DNA of 58,059 nucleotides from Planctomycetota bacterium (GCA_018242645.1 JAFEBN010000224.1:1-58059), one strand, 5' to 3'; counted from the stretch's first letter, positions 39,001 through 48,534 are shown. Notes: generated by a model not told the origin, from the letters alone. Translations and numbers: made by a program.

Positions 39001-40605
39001 CTGCGCCGCCCGCTCGGTGTTGCGCAAACGCATCTCCACTTCCGCCAGCATCACCATGGCCTGCACGTTGGTGCCGTTGATCTGCAGCGCCTTGTTCAGC
39101 AGGTCCTGGGCCTTGCCCGGCTGGTTCAGCCGGTACGAGGCGTTCGCCGCGGCAAGAAGCCCTTCCGGGTCCGCCTGGTTGACGAAGTTGAGATAGCTCA
39201 GCAGGAGCTGCTGCGCACCGCCGTAATCCTCCTGGGCGAGCTTCAGCTTGCCGTCGATGAACAGCATGCGGGGCGACGTTTCCGGGTCGATCTTCGCGAG
39301 CTCGGCTCGCCGTGCCTTCGCCTTCTCCATCCACTCGGCCCGGAGCTGTTTTTCCTTGGCCGGGTCCGGATCGGTGGCGGTTTCGAGCGCCTTGAGCGAC
39401 AGCGCCGCCTGGCGGAACACCGCATCGTTCTTGCGGTACCACTGCATGCGGCCGGCCACGCCCAGTGTCGGGTTCGGCAGTTCGCGCACCTTCTCGAGCG
39501 TCGCGATCGCTCCCGGGAAATCGCGCGCAACCGCCTGGATCTCTGATTTGCCCATCAGCAGCGACGCGTCCTGCGGGCGCGCCGCGATCGCACGATCGAC
39601 CGCCGCGAGGCTCCGCGGCATCTTGCCGGTGGTGTCCAGCTGCATTTCCAGATACGCAAACTGAGAAAGCATCGTGGCGGAAATCTTCGCGGGATCCATC
39701 TTCATCAGCAGCGCGCCCGCCTCGTCGAGCTCCCGGGTGCCCTCAACGCGAAGCTGTTCCGCGACTTTCTTGCGATCCTCCTGCTTGTTCAGCGACTGGG
39801 CCTGGCGACGGGCGTCCGCGAGCAGCCACGTCATGTAGAGCGACTTGGTGCGAGGCTCGTCCGGTTCGGACTTGCGGAACGTGCGAACCACGTCGCGGCC
39901 CTGCTCCGCCCACTTGATCGCTTCGTCGGGACGCTGGTTCTGCAGCGCTTCATCCGCCTTGTAGATGTACCAGTTGTGAAGCCCGATGACCGAATCGACA
40001 TCCGCCGGGTCCGCCGCCAGCGCCGCCTCGAAATCGGCCTTGATCGCCTCGATCTCCGTGTCCTTCAGGTTGCGCGATTCGGTCAGGATCCGCAGATTCG
40101 CCAGCGCCCGGTACCGACGCAGCGCCTGCGCCTTGCCGTCCTTGTCGTCCAGGAACTGCGCGAGCGCATCGGTCGCCGCCTGGGCCATCGCTTCCGCGTA
40201 CTGGCGGCTGTACCCGGCGTTCTCCAGCGTCTGCTGGTACACATCGAGGTTGTCCCGGTGCGCCTGCACATCGGTCTTCAAGAGGTCGGCGATCTTCTTC
40301 CGCACCTGCGAGTAGTACGGGTACTTCGCGTCAAAGAGCGTTTGCGTCGGAGGCGTCAGCTTGTCCAGCGAATCACGCCACTTCCGCAGGTACTCGACGT
40401 TCGTCGTTTCCTTGGCAACCGCCTTGCCGAACGCCTTCTCCGCTTCCGTGGGCTTGCCCGCCGCCATCAGCGCGTCGCCCTGCTTGGCCAGGTCCGCCGC
40501 CGACTTGAAAAGCACCAGGTACGCCGCGCCGGCCACGCCGCCGGCCATCAGCACCAGCACACCGACCAGGACGGCGACAAACTTGGTATTCACTTTCGCG
40601 GCCAT
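36022..40605 (-). CDS. Very large TPR protein of the exosortase/polysaccharide locus
   Basis: A 1527-residue protein with one N-terminal membrane helix (about 9-31) and then tetratricopeptide-type helical repeats along nearly the whole length, ending in a short Gln/Lys-rich helix. Exosortase clusters often encode a TPR lipoprotein (PrsT) in this position; this one is longer and lacks a lipobox, so it is an analogue rather than a clear orthologue. It probably scaffolds polymer assembly or secretion at the membrane. The preferred ATG 40605 follows AGG; GTG 40611 is an alternative. It lies 157 bases before the Wzz-like gene. Confidence 0.88.
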   Translation of the reverse strand: MAAKVNTKFVAVLVGVLVLMAGGVAGAAYLVLFKSAADLAKQGDALMAAGKPTEAEKAFGKAVAKETTNVEYLRKWRDSLDKLTPPTQTLFDAKYPYYSQVRKKIADLLKTDVQAHRDNLDVYQQTLENAGYSRQYAEAMAQAATDALAQFLDDKDGKAQALRRYRALANLRILTESRNLKDTEIEAIKADFEAALAADPADVDSVIGLHNWYIYKADEALQNQRPDEAIKWAEQGRDVVRTFRKSEPDEPRTKSLYMTWLLADARRQAQSLNKQEDRKKVAEQLRVEGTRELDEAGALLMKMDPAKISATMLSQFAYLEMQLDTTGKMPRSLAAVDRAIAARPQDASLLMGKSEIQAVARDFPGAIATLEKVRELPNPTLGVAGRMQWYRKNDAVFRQAALSLKALETATDPDPAKEKQLRAEWMEKAKARRAELAKIDPETSPRMLFIDGKLKLAQEDYGGAQQLLLSYLNFVNQADPEGLLAAANASYRLNQPGKAQDLLNKALQINGTNVQAMVMLAEVEMRLRNTERAAQLYELAEALVPDNAQIKARRKAVMQEAGKADFDDPVDKLLAEVRKRREMGDEKGSAQLMRDNLEPSKYDMRIVRQLVSDMANSNDVEGAKALVQKAIAANPNEAQKKSMQDMLSVLDAGDAVTAQLRAIDLNTTLTPVDKLVVKLGVLSNGGEKYKEQAQAIATEMEQKFPDEPMVIEALFIKALREKRFDAAQPLADKATARNSDKYEGATFKARLLAAQGKRAEAITVLAQASQKFNFNVEAWRVLAALQVEDGKLLDATQSMQRALNLRPDDATSILQYAATLQAANQTDEALKLLREKTKLNDSIMLRDEWLRLEGIGGDRELALKEREKDLVRDPSNRSYKVQVAALNTDLRRWDDAKRRIDDVRKTQDGLDVVTIAATWSADQSDLESSEKVYRDYIGKNKDDKAKALEGSLAMARFMVSRGRPDRAVVILTEAQALQDAKLVQADRLLAELYLDGADSEKAIETLRRVSQADPADDTVRLRLAEALVQARQFDAAEQELQKLSKQAQDGAVAMLLRADAAMGRGDPKTGMEILDKAVTAFSNNAGVFLKRGQASMEAKRNVADTLADLDQAIKLDPRLWQAHQLKAALYQSQGKKNEVISEIRAILAIDPSQDEILGLGLRMMVADARDDEAVALAEDVAKRRGAPGVLYANVGDLFDMLGRSNRALAFYKQAFTIDPRTDHVVRYVNALLSQKPANVNEAEATLTKVQDRIAKDPELLLARAGVRRVRNQLPEARKDTAASLKALPNEQAGAMQAWFQAAYRLLGAKELLATLDQLSKDGLYPDWIAFFKGRLKADDANPETKLAGIDDILKVAQTAKNPGLATLAYKENAGRLYIAGKMEPAAEAMKAIIAKNPNDADTLNNLAYLLGKDLNRPAEGLEYAKRAVDLLPKSPEVLDTYGMLLMMTGKNAEAQKVLDRAIAISSTPSTQVTVLLHIAELQLAEGKKDEARASLGKARTLFQQVQSLTQAQQKADLERLEKLVEAS

Positions 40606-40672
40606 AAGCACCTGACTCCCTATGCAAACAGCCGGGCCCCGCGCCAGCGGCGGCTTTGCCCGGTCATCAAAC

Positions 40673-42679
40673 TCACGATGGATCCTTGTCCGTCCGCTCG
40701 ACCGGGTAACGACCTTCTTCCACCTCGATCCAGTCCGGGACGCACCGCATCACTTCCGGCAACAGTTCGCCCAGCAGGCTCGAAGCCAGTTCGCCAAGTT
40801 CCTCCGCGCTCTTCACGCTGCGGCTGGTGAACTGCACCTTGAGGTAATACGCGTAGTCGTTCCGCAGATCGAACGCCAGCAGCCGCACGGCTTCCGCGCT
40901 GCTCACGTGGCCGCCGTTGGCGATGAACAGATACCCCGCATAAATCTTCGGACCGTTCACGTTGCCCGAGGTGGCGAACTCCGTCACGCGGAGCTTCATG
41001 GATCCGGGATCGATCGGCAGCGTCACGCTGGAGCCGGCGCCGTCCGGCGACCAGTTCGGCACCCGCTGCCTGTACACGCCGCGCTTCTCCGCCTCCCGCG
41101 CGCCGCCGTGCAGCGACCAGAGGCTCGGATCCAGTTTCAGGGGCACCGTTTCCGTGTGCAGCGCCGTCATGCCCCCGCCCACGTAGCAGCGTTCGGGAAT
41201 GTGAGGCACGGTGTCCACGCCGCCCGTGTAGTACGCCGCGTGCAGCTGGAGCTCCACCGGCTCCTGGTTCTTATCGCGGTCCTTCCGCAGGAACGTGCGC
41301 GTGATGTAGTTCTTGGTGCCCAGCGTCTCTTCGATCTCGGCCGATTCGAGCTTGTCCGTGCCGATCTGCTTCCATGTCGGCGTCTCGGTCGGCAGCGAGA
41401 TCAGCGCCCGGTGATTCGGGGCGTAGATCTCTTTCTTGCGGAGGTGAATGCCGGCGTAACGAATGCCCGCGGTCATGCTCACGCCGCACGCGATCATCAC
41501 GAGAATCGAAAACACGAAGGCCGGACGCGAGAGCGCCGACCAGCCCCGGGTCGGAATCACCGGCCCGAGCACGGCCTTCTTCTCGCTCGGTGCTTCTTCA
41601 ACCACTTTGGCAAGGGCCCACACGATCCCCAGGAAAAGAAGCAGGCCCGGCACCAGCAGCACCGTGCCGATCATCATGTGCACGTCGCCTTTGGCCAGTT
41701 CACCGTCGAACGTGCTCGCGATACCCAGCACCGCGACCCGGACGACGTTCATGAGCACCGCGACCGGCAGCGCCAGCGCGATCACCGCCACCCGCTGCCA
41801 CCAGTGCCTGGCGGAAACCAGCGCGACCGCTCCCGCCAGCGCGATGAACGCGATCACCATCCGCATGCCCGAGCACGCTTCCGCGACGTTGAGCGGAATC
41901 GTCGTTCCGCCCTTGGGCGTCACATCGAGCGTGTTGCCCTTCACTTCCACCGCAAACCCCATCAACGGCCCGATGATGCCCAGCATCAGCCCGGCGCCCT
42001 GGCTCGCGATCAACTGCATCTGGAACGTGATCGAATCCATGATCCGGTCCGCGATCGTGATCGCAAAGACCAGGTACGCGATCGGCAGGAACAGAAGCCG
42101 GAACATCTTCGGCCCGGTCAGCAGCAACGCCAGCCCCGCGATCGTCAGGATGATCGAGAGCCCCTGCGCCATGTGATTGCGGATCACAACGACCGAGACG
42201 AAATACGCCGCGATCCCCAGAAGGAACGGCAGCAAGCCAGGCCAGAAGGTCGTGATCGGCGTCCTCACCACCTTCTCCCGCTCGCGCCACACCAGGTACC
42301 CGCTGATCAGCGGGATGACGTACGCATGGCCCCAGTCGGCCGGCTTGCCGGACGACATCCAGTGCTGGCGCAGGATCCAGTGCCAGAACAAGAACCCGAT
42401 CGCCGTCACCAGGGCCACCACCATGACGACCTGCGGCGGGGTGAGCAGCCCCCCGATCCGCTCGCCCCCCGGGACACCCCCGGCGCGCGACGCCGAACCC
42501 GATTCCAATCGGGACAGCGGCGAATTGCCAGAGGTGCTTTGAGAAACGGTCGTCAACGTCGCTTTCCTGACACCCTTCAATGTCCGGTCGATTACCGGGC
42601 CTGCCAGTTTGGGAGGTGATTCTTGGCAGATCGGCCACTTCGGCCCGGGCATCAAGCCCCGAAACCCAAGAGATCGCAT
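40673..42679 (-). CDS. Exosortase with a C-terminal EpsI-like domain
   Basis: Exosortases are membrane Cys transpeptidases that process PEP-CTERM-type proteins and usually sit in exopolysaccharide loci. About eight hydrophobic helices span residues ~80-370. The catalytic triad is visible: Cys in EACSGMRM (near 267), Arg in NVVRV (near 311) and His in GDVHMMIGT (near 333). After a further helix (about 385-405) a periplasmic domain (about 410-655) resembles EpsI, which in many loci is a separate gene. The start is uncertain: ATG 42679 has no strong ribosome binding site, and ATG 42652 or a TTG near 42558 are alternatives. Confidence 0.92.
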   Translation of the reverse strand: MRSLGFRGLMPGPKWPICQESPPKLAGPVIDRTLKGVRKATLTTVSQSTSGNSPLSRLESGSASRAGGVPGGERIGGLLTPPQVVMVVALVTAIGFLFWHWILRQHWMSSGKPADWGHAYVIPLISGYLVWREREKVVRTPITTFWPGLLPFLLGIAAYFVSVVVIRNHMAQGLSIILTIAGLALLLTGPKMFRLLFLPIAYLVFAITIADRIMDSITFQMQLIASQGAGLMLGIIGPLMGFAVEVKGNTLDVTPKGGTTIPLNVAEACSGMRMVIAFIALAGAVALVSARHWWQRVAVIALALPVAVLMNVVRVAVLGIASTFDGELAKGDVHMMIGTVLLVPGLLLFLGIVWALAKVVEEAPSEKKAVLGPVIPTRGWSALSRPAFVFSILVMIACGVSMTAGIRYAGIHLRKKEIYAPNHRALISLPTETPTWKQIGTDKLESAEIEETLGTKNYITRTFLRKDRDKNQEPVELQLHAAYYTGGVDTVPHIPERCYVGGGMTALHTETVPLKLDPSLWSLHGGAREAEKRGVYRQRVPNWSPDGAGSSVTLPIDPGSMKLRVTEFATSGNVNGPKIYAGYLFIANGGHVSSAEAVRLLAFDLRNDYAYYLKVQFTSRSVKSAEELGELASSLLGELLPEVMRCVPDWIEVEEGRYPVERTDKDPS

Positions 42680-42804
42680 GCCGCCAGTTTCGCGAGCGTT
42701 CTACTCGTGCCCCGCCGAGCCGGTTCACCCGGAAACCGTCCAAAGCATGCCAGGGGCGCACAAAGTGCGTTCTGGGAGGCTGTCCGTGACCCGAGGCCTC
42801 TGAA

Positions 42805-44652
42805 TCAGTTGAAGATGTTCTGGGATTCCGGCGGCACGCCGAAGATGTCCGACCCGAAATTGCGGTCGATGACCAGGCCCCAGCCGTAGTTGGCCCGGAA
42901 GCCGTTCCGGATAACCGCCAGCGGGAAGGCCCAGAAGTTCGTGCCGACGTTCACCATGTCGTCCGCTTTCAGATACACGTCGGGCTGGGTGCCCTCCGCG
43001 ATCGCCCGCATATCCAGACGCACCATGGCCTGCTGGCCATCACCGACAACGCGAATCAGGTCCACGCGTTCGGGAATGGCGAGGTTGGAGAGTCCGCCCG
43101 AAGCCGAGCTGACAGCGCGCAAAAGCGTGAGACGCCCGGTGTCCGACAGGTTGTACACGCCGGGGCGGTTGACCTGGCCCGCGATGTACACCTCGCCCCG
43201 AGGCAGAGCGGGAATGCGGATCACGTCACCCGGCCGGATCACGATGTTCATACTCGAATCGCCGTCCATCAACTGCTGGAACGGAATCCGGATGATGCGC
43301 TGGGCCACCACGCGCGGGCGGTCGCCTGCCAGGTCCTTCTTCGGTTCGGGCCGCCCGCTCGGTGAGGTCGCGAGCTGCACCCACTTGCCATCGATGAACA
43401 CCCAGGAGCTCTGAGGTTCGGACGCTGAAGCGGCGGCCTGCGCCGTCCGGCTCGAATCGGGCAGGTCAATCGTCGGCGTCGAGCCGCGGCCGCTGCTGGG
43501 CTCGTCGAACCGGCGATCCCGGCGCTGCAGGACCGGTCCGCCGTTGTACCCGGTCATCATCCCCGGCGAAGGCAGATCGATCGGAGGCGGAGACTTGGGT
43601 TCATCGGGCTTGGTCGCCGGCGTCGGGCTCGGCGGGGGCGTCGTGGGAGCCGGGCTGCTCGGAGCGGGATTGGTCGCGGGCGGAGGCGTCGCTGGGGCAT
43701 CCGGCATGGGAACCGGGGGCTCGGAATTTGGGCGCGGGGTGGAGTTTGGGTTGGAGGGGGAGGTGGGGGAGGTGGGGGAGGTGGGGGTAGGTGCGGTTGG
43801 AGAAGTTCCGGGCTGCGAAAGCTGGTCGATCAGGTCGATCAGCGACTCGCCGTTTTTCGGGGCTTCTGCGGGGGCCGTCGGCTCGGTGGTGGTAGTGGGG
43901 CGCGACGGACCGTTGCCGGGCAGGGGGGAGCGGCGCGTATCGCGCGGGCTCATGGCGCGCTCGTCGAGCTGCACCTGGCGGATGATGTAGATTTCTTTGG
44001 TTTTGTCGTCGATGCGGCCGCCGGCCGTGATCGCCTCCATCAACTTGTAGTCGATCGAGGGGATGAAGTAGGGGCCGGGACGCTCAACCGCGCCGACCAT
44101 CGTGAATGTCTGTTGGCGGAGTTCGCGGATGTCCACGCCGACCAGGGGATCGCCGATGAACTTCTTCATCCCGTCGGCGATGGTGTCACGCACCTGCTCG
44201 ATGGATTTGCCCGACACAAACAGGCGGCCGAGCTGGGGCAGTTCGATCATGCCCACCGGATCCACCACGCGCTCGAACAGTTCCGGGGGCGTGCCGGTCT
44301 GCACGAAATCCCAGATTTCAATGCGCAGGGTGTCGCCGGGGCCGACGCGATAATCGCGCGGGTCGGTGTACAGGTCTTCGGGCGTGGGAGCGCTGTGTTC
44401 GACCAGATCGCCCTTGGCGTCCTCGATGCTTGCGATGCGCTCGAGCACGGGAACCTTGGTCGGCGTGTGTTCCCAGCGGCCCATCACGCTGGGGTCGATG
44501 AACGAGTCCGACTCGCAGCCCACCATGACCAGACCGGCGGCGGTGCCCACCGTCGCGAGGATGCGGGCGGGCGCGCGACGCAGGCCGCGGCGCTTGGAAA
44601 GGGCATGAGTCTTCGGGGCGGTCGGGTTCAATCTCGGCTCCTGGCTCGGCAT
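42805..44652 (-). CDS. Wza-type polysaccharide export lipoprotein with a Pro-rich insert
   Basis: The 615-residue protein has a long N-terminal region with lipobox-like MVGC (Cys46), a polysaccharide export domain (DYRVGPGDTLRIEIWDF, about 99-115), an SLBB-like segment, a low-complexity Pro/Ser/Thr-rich insert (about 255-420) and a second export/SLBB-type half (IRPGDVIRIPALPRGEVYIAGQVNRPG, about 490-515). Wza proteins form the outer-membrane channel. A promoter at 44690-44717 lies between an alternative start (44706) and the chosen ATG 44652, which excludes the longer form if that promoter is used. It is the first gene of the minus-strand locus. Confidence 0.9.
   Translation of the reverse strand: MPSQEPRLNPTAPKTHALSKRRGLRRAPARILATVGTAAGLVMVGCESDSFIDPSVMGRWEHTPTKVPVLERIASIEDAKGDLVEHSAPTPEDLYTDPRDYRVGPGDTLRIEIWDFVQTGTPPELFERVVDPVGMIELPQLGRLFVSGKSIEQVRDTIADGMKKFIGDPLVGVDIRELRQQTFTMVGAVERPGPYFIPSIDYKLMEAITAGGRIDDKTKEIYIIRQVQLDERAMSPRDTRRSPLPGNGPSRPTTTTEPTAPAEAPKNGESLIDLIDQLSQPGTSPTAPTPTSPTSPTSPSNPNSTPRPNSEPPVPMPDAPATPPPATNPAPSSPAPTTPPPSPTPATKPDEPKSPPPIDLPSPGMMTGYNGGPVLQRRDRRFDEPSSGRGSTPTIDLPDSSRTAQAAASASEPQSSWVFIDGKWVQLATSPSGRPEPKKDLAGDRPRVVAQRIIRIPFQQLMDGDSSMNIVIRPGDVIRIPALPRGEVYIAGQVNRPGVYNLSDTGRLTLLRAVSSASGGLSNLAIPERVDLIRVVGDGQQAMVRLDMRAIAEGTQPDVYLKADDMVNVGTNFWAFPLAVIRNGFRANYGWGLVIDRNFGSDIFGVPPESQNIFN
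43756..43787 (+). repeat. G-rich tandem repeat (potential G-quadruplex)
   Basis: Four runs of five G are separated by AGGT, built from three tandem 9-base units AGGTGGGGG (43761-43787). It encodes Thr-Ser-Pro repeats of the minus-strand export gene. The plus strand is the template strand here, where G-quadruplexes may stall polymerase. Confidence 0.6.
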
Positions 44653-44689
44653 CGGTCGCACTCTCTTCGGGCGCGGACCGCGGTTCCGC

Positions 44690-44717
44690 ACCGTATCACC
44701 CCGCACACGGTTGTCAA
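44690..44717 (-). promoter_or_regulatory. Promoter of the polysaccharide/exosortase locus
   Basis: On the minus strand TTGACA (44717-44712) and TACGGT (44695-44690) are separated by 16 bases, with TGA directly before the -10 as an extended element. The inferred start of transcription near 44683 gives a leader of about 30 bases before ATG 44652. This is the best housekeeping-type promoter I see in the window. Confidence 0.65.
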
Positions 44718-44913
44718 ACCTTCTCTGGGACCACCTTCAGGCGGCGCGCGGACCCGGCGGGTACCCGCGCGCTTCCTTGGATATCTGCATCGGCTGAATG
44801 CCCGAAGGGTTTTGATCGGACCTTCGATTGTCGGACGATCCGGGTTCGCGCAGAAATTGCCGACCCCGGTTGATTCTCAGGAAACCCCTTCCGCAAGCCC
44901 GGTGCCGCGTTCC

Positions 44914-44920
44914 CTACAGT
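44914..44920 (+). promoter_or_regulatory. Putative -10 element (CTACAGT) of lipA
   Basis: The element ends 10 bases before ATG 44931, so the transcript would have a leader of only a few bases. It shares CTACAGT with the uvrA and TIM-barrel elements. No convincing -35. Confidence 0.45.
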
Positions 44921-44930
44921 CGGGGCGGAA

Positions 44931-45989
44931 ATGACCCCTCCCAACAGCATCCTGCCCCCGGGAATGACCCCCGAAGCGCTCGCCAAGACGCTGGCTCGCC
45001 ATCCGCGTCCTGCCGGCGGGGACCCCCTTCGCCGGGTCGATCAGCCATTGGTCAGCCTTTCGGGCATGATCCTCAACAACCAGGCACCGGAGCAACTGCA
45101 GATCAAGCGCAAGCCGCCGTGGCTGCGGGCCAAGGTGCCCGGCGGCGAGGGCTACACCCGATTGCGCAAGATCATGACAGAGCACAAGTTGCACACTGTC
45201 TGCGAGGAGGCGGGCTGCCCGAACATGGGCGAGTGCTGGGCCCGTGGCGTCTCGACCATCATGATCCTGGGCGACACCTGCACACGGGCGTGCGGGTTCT
45301 GCAACGTCAAGACGGGCCGGCCGGGGACGGTGGATAAGGACGAGCCGCGGCGTGTCGCTGAAAGCCTGGCGCTGATGGGCCTCAAGCACGTTGTCATCAC
45401 CAGCGTGAACCGCGATGAACTTTCTGATGGCGGTGCAGGAATCTGGGCGGAGACCATCATCCGCTCGCGTGAGGCGTGCCCGACGATGAGCATCGAGGTG
45501 CTCATTCCCGACTTCGAAGGCAACTGGCCAGCGCTTCAGATGGTGATTGACGCCCGGCCGCACATCATCAACCACAATCTGGAAACGGTGCGCCGGATGT
45601 ATCCGGCGGTGCGGCCGAGCGCGAAGTTTGACCGCTCGCTCGAATTGCTGCGGCGCGTGAAAAAACAGGGCGTGGCGGCCAAGACGGGCATTATGGTGGG
45701 CATCGGTGAGCGGGATGAAGAAGTTCTCGCGCTGATGGACGACGTGATCGCCGGCACGCGGACCGAGGTGGGCTCGTGCGACATTCTGACGATCGGGCAG
45801 TACCTCCAGCCGACCCGCAACCACCTGCCGATGGACCGTTGGGTGCATCCCGATACTTTCGCGATGTTTAAGAACGAGGCGATGCGGCGCGGTTTCCGTG
45901 TGGTGGAGAGCGGCCCGCTCGTCCGCAGCAGCTACCACGCCGATCATCAGGCGGATGTTCTGACGGACATCGTTAACGCGAGGGCGTGA
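44931..45989 (+). CDS. lipA: Lipoyl synthase
   Basis: LipA is a radical-SAM enzyme that inserts two sulfurs into octanoyl-carrier domains, including GcvH. The auxiliary cluster motif CX4CX5C is at Cys91, Cys96 and Cys102; the radical-SAM CX3CX2C at Cys117, Cys121 and Cys124. The C-terminal RSSYHAD contains the conserved Ser ligand of the auxiliary cluster. The N-terminus is about 60 residues longer than the core needs. The 3' end overlaps the convergent kinase gene by 17 bases. The partner octanoyltransferase (lipB) is not in the window. Confidence 0.96.
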   Translation: MTPPNSILPPGMTPEALAKTLARHPRPAGGDPLRRVDQPLVSLSGMILNNQAPEQLQIKRKPPWLRAKVPGGEGYTRLRKIMTEHKLHTVCEEAGCPNMGECWARGVSTIMILGDTCTRACGFCNVKTGRPGTVDKDEPRRVAESLALMGLKHVVITSVNRDELSDGGAGIWAETIIRSREACPTMSIEVLIPDFEGNWPALQMVIDARPHIINHNLETVRRMYPAVRPSAKFDRSLELLRRVKKQGVAAKTGIMVGIGERDEEVLALMDDVIAGTRTEVGSCDILTIGQYLQPTRNHLPMDRWVHPDTFAMFKNEAMRRGFRVVESGPLVRSSYHADHQADVLTDIVNARA

Positions 45990-48534
45990 GATTCGAGCCT
46001 GGCTCTTCTTTCCCCTGCGCGCGGGCGGACCATTTCCTGATTCCGGCGGCATCCGAGCGGGCCTTTGCGAGCGTTTCGAGAAACTGCGCCGCGGACTTTG
46101 CCTGCTTGGAACGGATGCCGAGAGCGGAGGCTGCAGCGTCGTAGGCGCCCGTCGCCACCCGAACGGCATCGTCGATCTTCCCCTGTCCACGGAGCGTGCC
46201 GGCGTAGCGCAGAGCGGCATTGACACGGGCGGCGGCATCCTGGCCTTCCGCGAGCCTGATGGACTCAAGGTGCAGCTTTTCGGCTGTTTCGAATTGTTCT
46301 GCGCGGCCGTACTCCGTGCCTCCGGTGGCCAGGATGGCGATCATCCCCACTGAATCCTTCAGCATGGCTTGACGCTGAAACTCGAGCCACCGGTCAAGCA
46401 GGTCGACCGCCTCTTGTTTGTAGCCGCACTTGTTGAGCGATTGGGCGGCGAAAAAGCGGGTCACCGCCACGGATTCGGGGCGGTCGCGGTATTCCTCGTC
46501 GGCCACCTTGAGAGCGAGCAGGGCGGCGGCTCGACCGGCAAACTTGTATCCGCGCTCCGCGAGCGCGCCCGCGAGGATGGCTGTGGAATCGGGAAAATTG
46601 GATCGCATGCCGGGAAAAGCGAAGTAGGACTGGCTGTAGTCGAGGAGCGTTTTTTGTGCCGGCTCCCATTCGCCGCGAGCCCCCTGGTCGTTGGCCAGTT
46701 TGACGACCTTTTCGATTTCTTCGTGGAGCTGCTGCGGCGTCTTGCCCCAGTTGTTGGGCAGCAGGCGCAGGCTCTCGATGTAGAAGCTCTCCTGTTTATC
46801 CGAGTTTCCGGCGTTCGCGTAAAACTGCGAGAGCATTCCCGTCATGCGCGACGTTCGAGGATCGCTCTCGCCGTAGAGCTTTCGGGAGAGGGCGACGGAC
46901 TCTTGAAGCAGAGCTTCCACCTTCGGAACGAGGTCTTCGTGGCCCGGGAGCGAGGCCATCGAGCACGCGAGACGGAACTTGATGTTGGCGACTGTTTCGC
47001 TTTCGGGTCCGTACACATCGAGGGCGGTACGCAGCGCGTCTTCGTGATACGGAATGGCTTCGCCGTCGAGGCCCAGGTTGGCGTAGGCCTCGGCCACAAC
47101 GGACTGAACCGCGATCCGGCCTTCGGGGTTGCCTTTGAATTCCGTGCCGATGCGCTTGCCGGCGATGTCGAGCATTTCGCGGACGGTGAAGCCGGTGCCG
47201 CGGTTCTGGACGGCGTTTGAATCCTGGAGCACACCGGTCAGGAACTTGAGCGTCGATTCGGCCTGCTGGCGGCGCCGCTGCGAATCGGCTTCGGCTGCCT
47301 TTGCCTGCGCCTCGGCCCGTCGGGCGGCGCGGCTCTCGGATGCCGCCCGACGCCATCCCCAGGCCGTGCCCGCGAAACCGAGGATGAGAATGAGGAGGAG
47401 GAGAGCGGCAGCGACGGCGGGGGCGCGGTTCCTCCGAATGAACTTGCGTGCTTTGTAGGAAGCGCTGTCGGGGCCGGCCTGGAGGGGCTGTCCGTCGAGA
47501 TACCGCTGGATATCTTCGGCAAGCGCGACCGGCGTGAGGTACCGCTCGGTTCGCTCCTTGCGCATGGCTCGCAAAGGAATCCACTCGAGTTCGCGACGCA
47601 GAGCGTGAACAAGTTCGGGGGGCTCGATCCGGCGGCACTTCGCGATCTCGTGCGCCAGCGCGGACGTCTGCGGGCTGGCGCGCCGCCCGGTCCATGTGAG
47701 GATGCGGGTGCTCGGCCTGGGGGGATCAACTTCACGAATGATCCGACGGATCTCGTCGTAACCCTTGTCGCGCAGGGTCTGGGAATCGAAGGGTTTGAAG
47801 CCGGTCAGAAGCTCGTAGAGCACGACGCCGAGCGAGTAGATATCCGAGCGCGTATCAACGTCGCGGCCGCCCACTTCGGCCTGTTCGGGGCTCATGTATT
47901 CGGGGGTGCCGATGACCTGGCCGACCTCGGTGTACACGGTCATCTCGGTGAGCGAGCCGGACATGGCCTTGGCGACGCCGAAGTCGATGACCTTGGCAAC
48001 GGGGCGCTGGTCGATCGTCTCGATGAGGATGTTGCTGGGCTTGAGGTCGCGATGGATGATGCCCTTGAGATGGGCGTGCTGAACGGCGTCGCAGACCGTC
48101 TTGAAGAGGACCAGGCGATCGCGGAGCGTCATCCGGTTGCGGTCGCAGTATTCCGTAATCGATTCGCCGCTCACGTACTCCATCACGAAGTACGGTCGTC
48201 CCTGCGGCGTCGTGCCGGCGTCAAAGACCCGGGCGACGTTGGGATGATCCATCATCGCCAGCGCCTGGCGTTCCTGTTCGAACCGCGCGATCACCGCGCG
48301 CGAGTCCATACCCGGCTTGATGATCTTGATGGCGACGCGCTGGACGATCGGCTCGCGGCGTTCCGCCAGCCAGACTTCGCCGAACCCGCCCTCGCCGAGC
48401 ATCGTGAGCAGTCGGTAGGGCCCGATGGTCTGTCCCCGGCTGCTCAAGACTCCGAGCACCGAGGAGTGAGACGGGGGCGCCGCACCGGCGGTCGGAGTCA
48501 GGTCGCCCGGAATGATAGATTCTTCATGCCCCAC
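45973..48534 (-). CDS. Membrane Ser/Thr protein kinase with a C-terminal repeat domain
   Basis: A Hanks-type kinase (about residues 38-330): glycine loop GEGGFGEV (47-54), VAIK with Lys70, catalytic loop HRDLKPSN (161-168) with Asp163, DFG (184-186), and the APE-like PEYMSPE. A single membrane helix (373-393) separates it from a ~450-residue extracytoplasmic part with TPR-like helical repeats. The GTG at 48534 is chosen; TATTAT (48543-48548) ends 8 bases before it. Kinases of this layout are numerous in planctomycetes; the signal sensed is unknown. The 3' end overlaps lipA. Confidence 0.92.
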   Translation of the reverse strand: MGHEESIIPGDLTPTAGAAPPSHSSVLGVLSSRGQTIGPYRLLTMLGEGGFGEVWLAERREPIVQRVAIKIIKPGMDSRAVIARFEQERQALAMMDHPNVARVFDAGTTPQGRPYFVMEYVSGESITEYCDRNRMTLRDRLVLFKTVCDAVQHAHLKGIIHRDLKPSNILIETIDQRPVAKVIDFGVAKAMSGSLTEMTVYTEVGQVIGTPEYMSPEQAEVGGRDVDTRSDIYSLGVVLYELLTGFKPFDSQTLRDKGYDEIRRIIREVDPPRPSTRILTWTGRRASPQTSALAHEIAKCRRIEPPELVHALRRELEWIPLRAMRKERTERYLTPVALAEDIQRYLDGQPLQAGPDSASYKARKFIRRNRAPAVAAALLLLILILGFAGTAWGWRRAASESRAARRAEAQAKAAEADSQRRRQQAESTLKFLTGVLQDSNAVQNRGTGFTVREMLDIAGKRIGTEFKGNPEGRIAVQSVVAEAYANLGLDGEAIPYHEDALRTALDVYGPESETVANIKFRLACSMASLPGHEDLVPKVEALLQESVALSRKLYGESDPRTSRMTGMLSQFYANAGNSDKQESFYIESLRLLPNNWGKTPQQLHEEIEKVVKLANDQGARGEWEPAQKTLLDYSQSYFAFPGMRSNFPDSTAILAGALAERGYKFAGRAAALLALKVADEEYRDRPESVAVTRFFAAQSLNKCGYKQEAVDLLDRWLEFQRQAMLKDSVGMIAILATGGTEYGRAEQFETAEKLHLESIRLAEGQDAAARVNAALRYAGTLRGQGKIDDAVRVATGAYDAAASALGIRSKQAKSAAQFLETLAKARSDAAGIRKWSARAQGKEEPGSNLTPSR

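Noticed and set aside
40622-42619. A 665-codon frame antisense to the exosortase gene
   Set aside because: Arg/His/Pro-rich product with no domain; the exosortase frame has clear catalytic motifs and helices.
43700-43800. CRISPR-like or other spaced repeat in the export gene
   Set aside because: The repeats are contiguous 9-base units in a coding frame, with no spacers.
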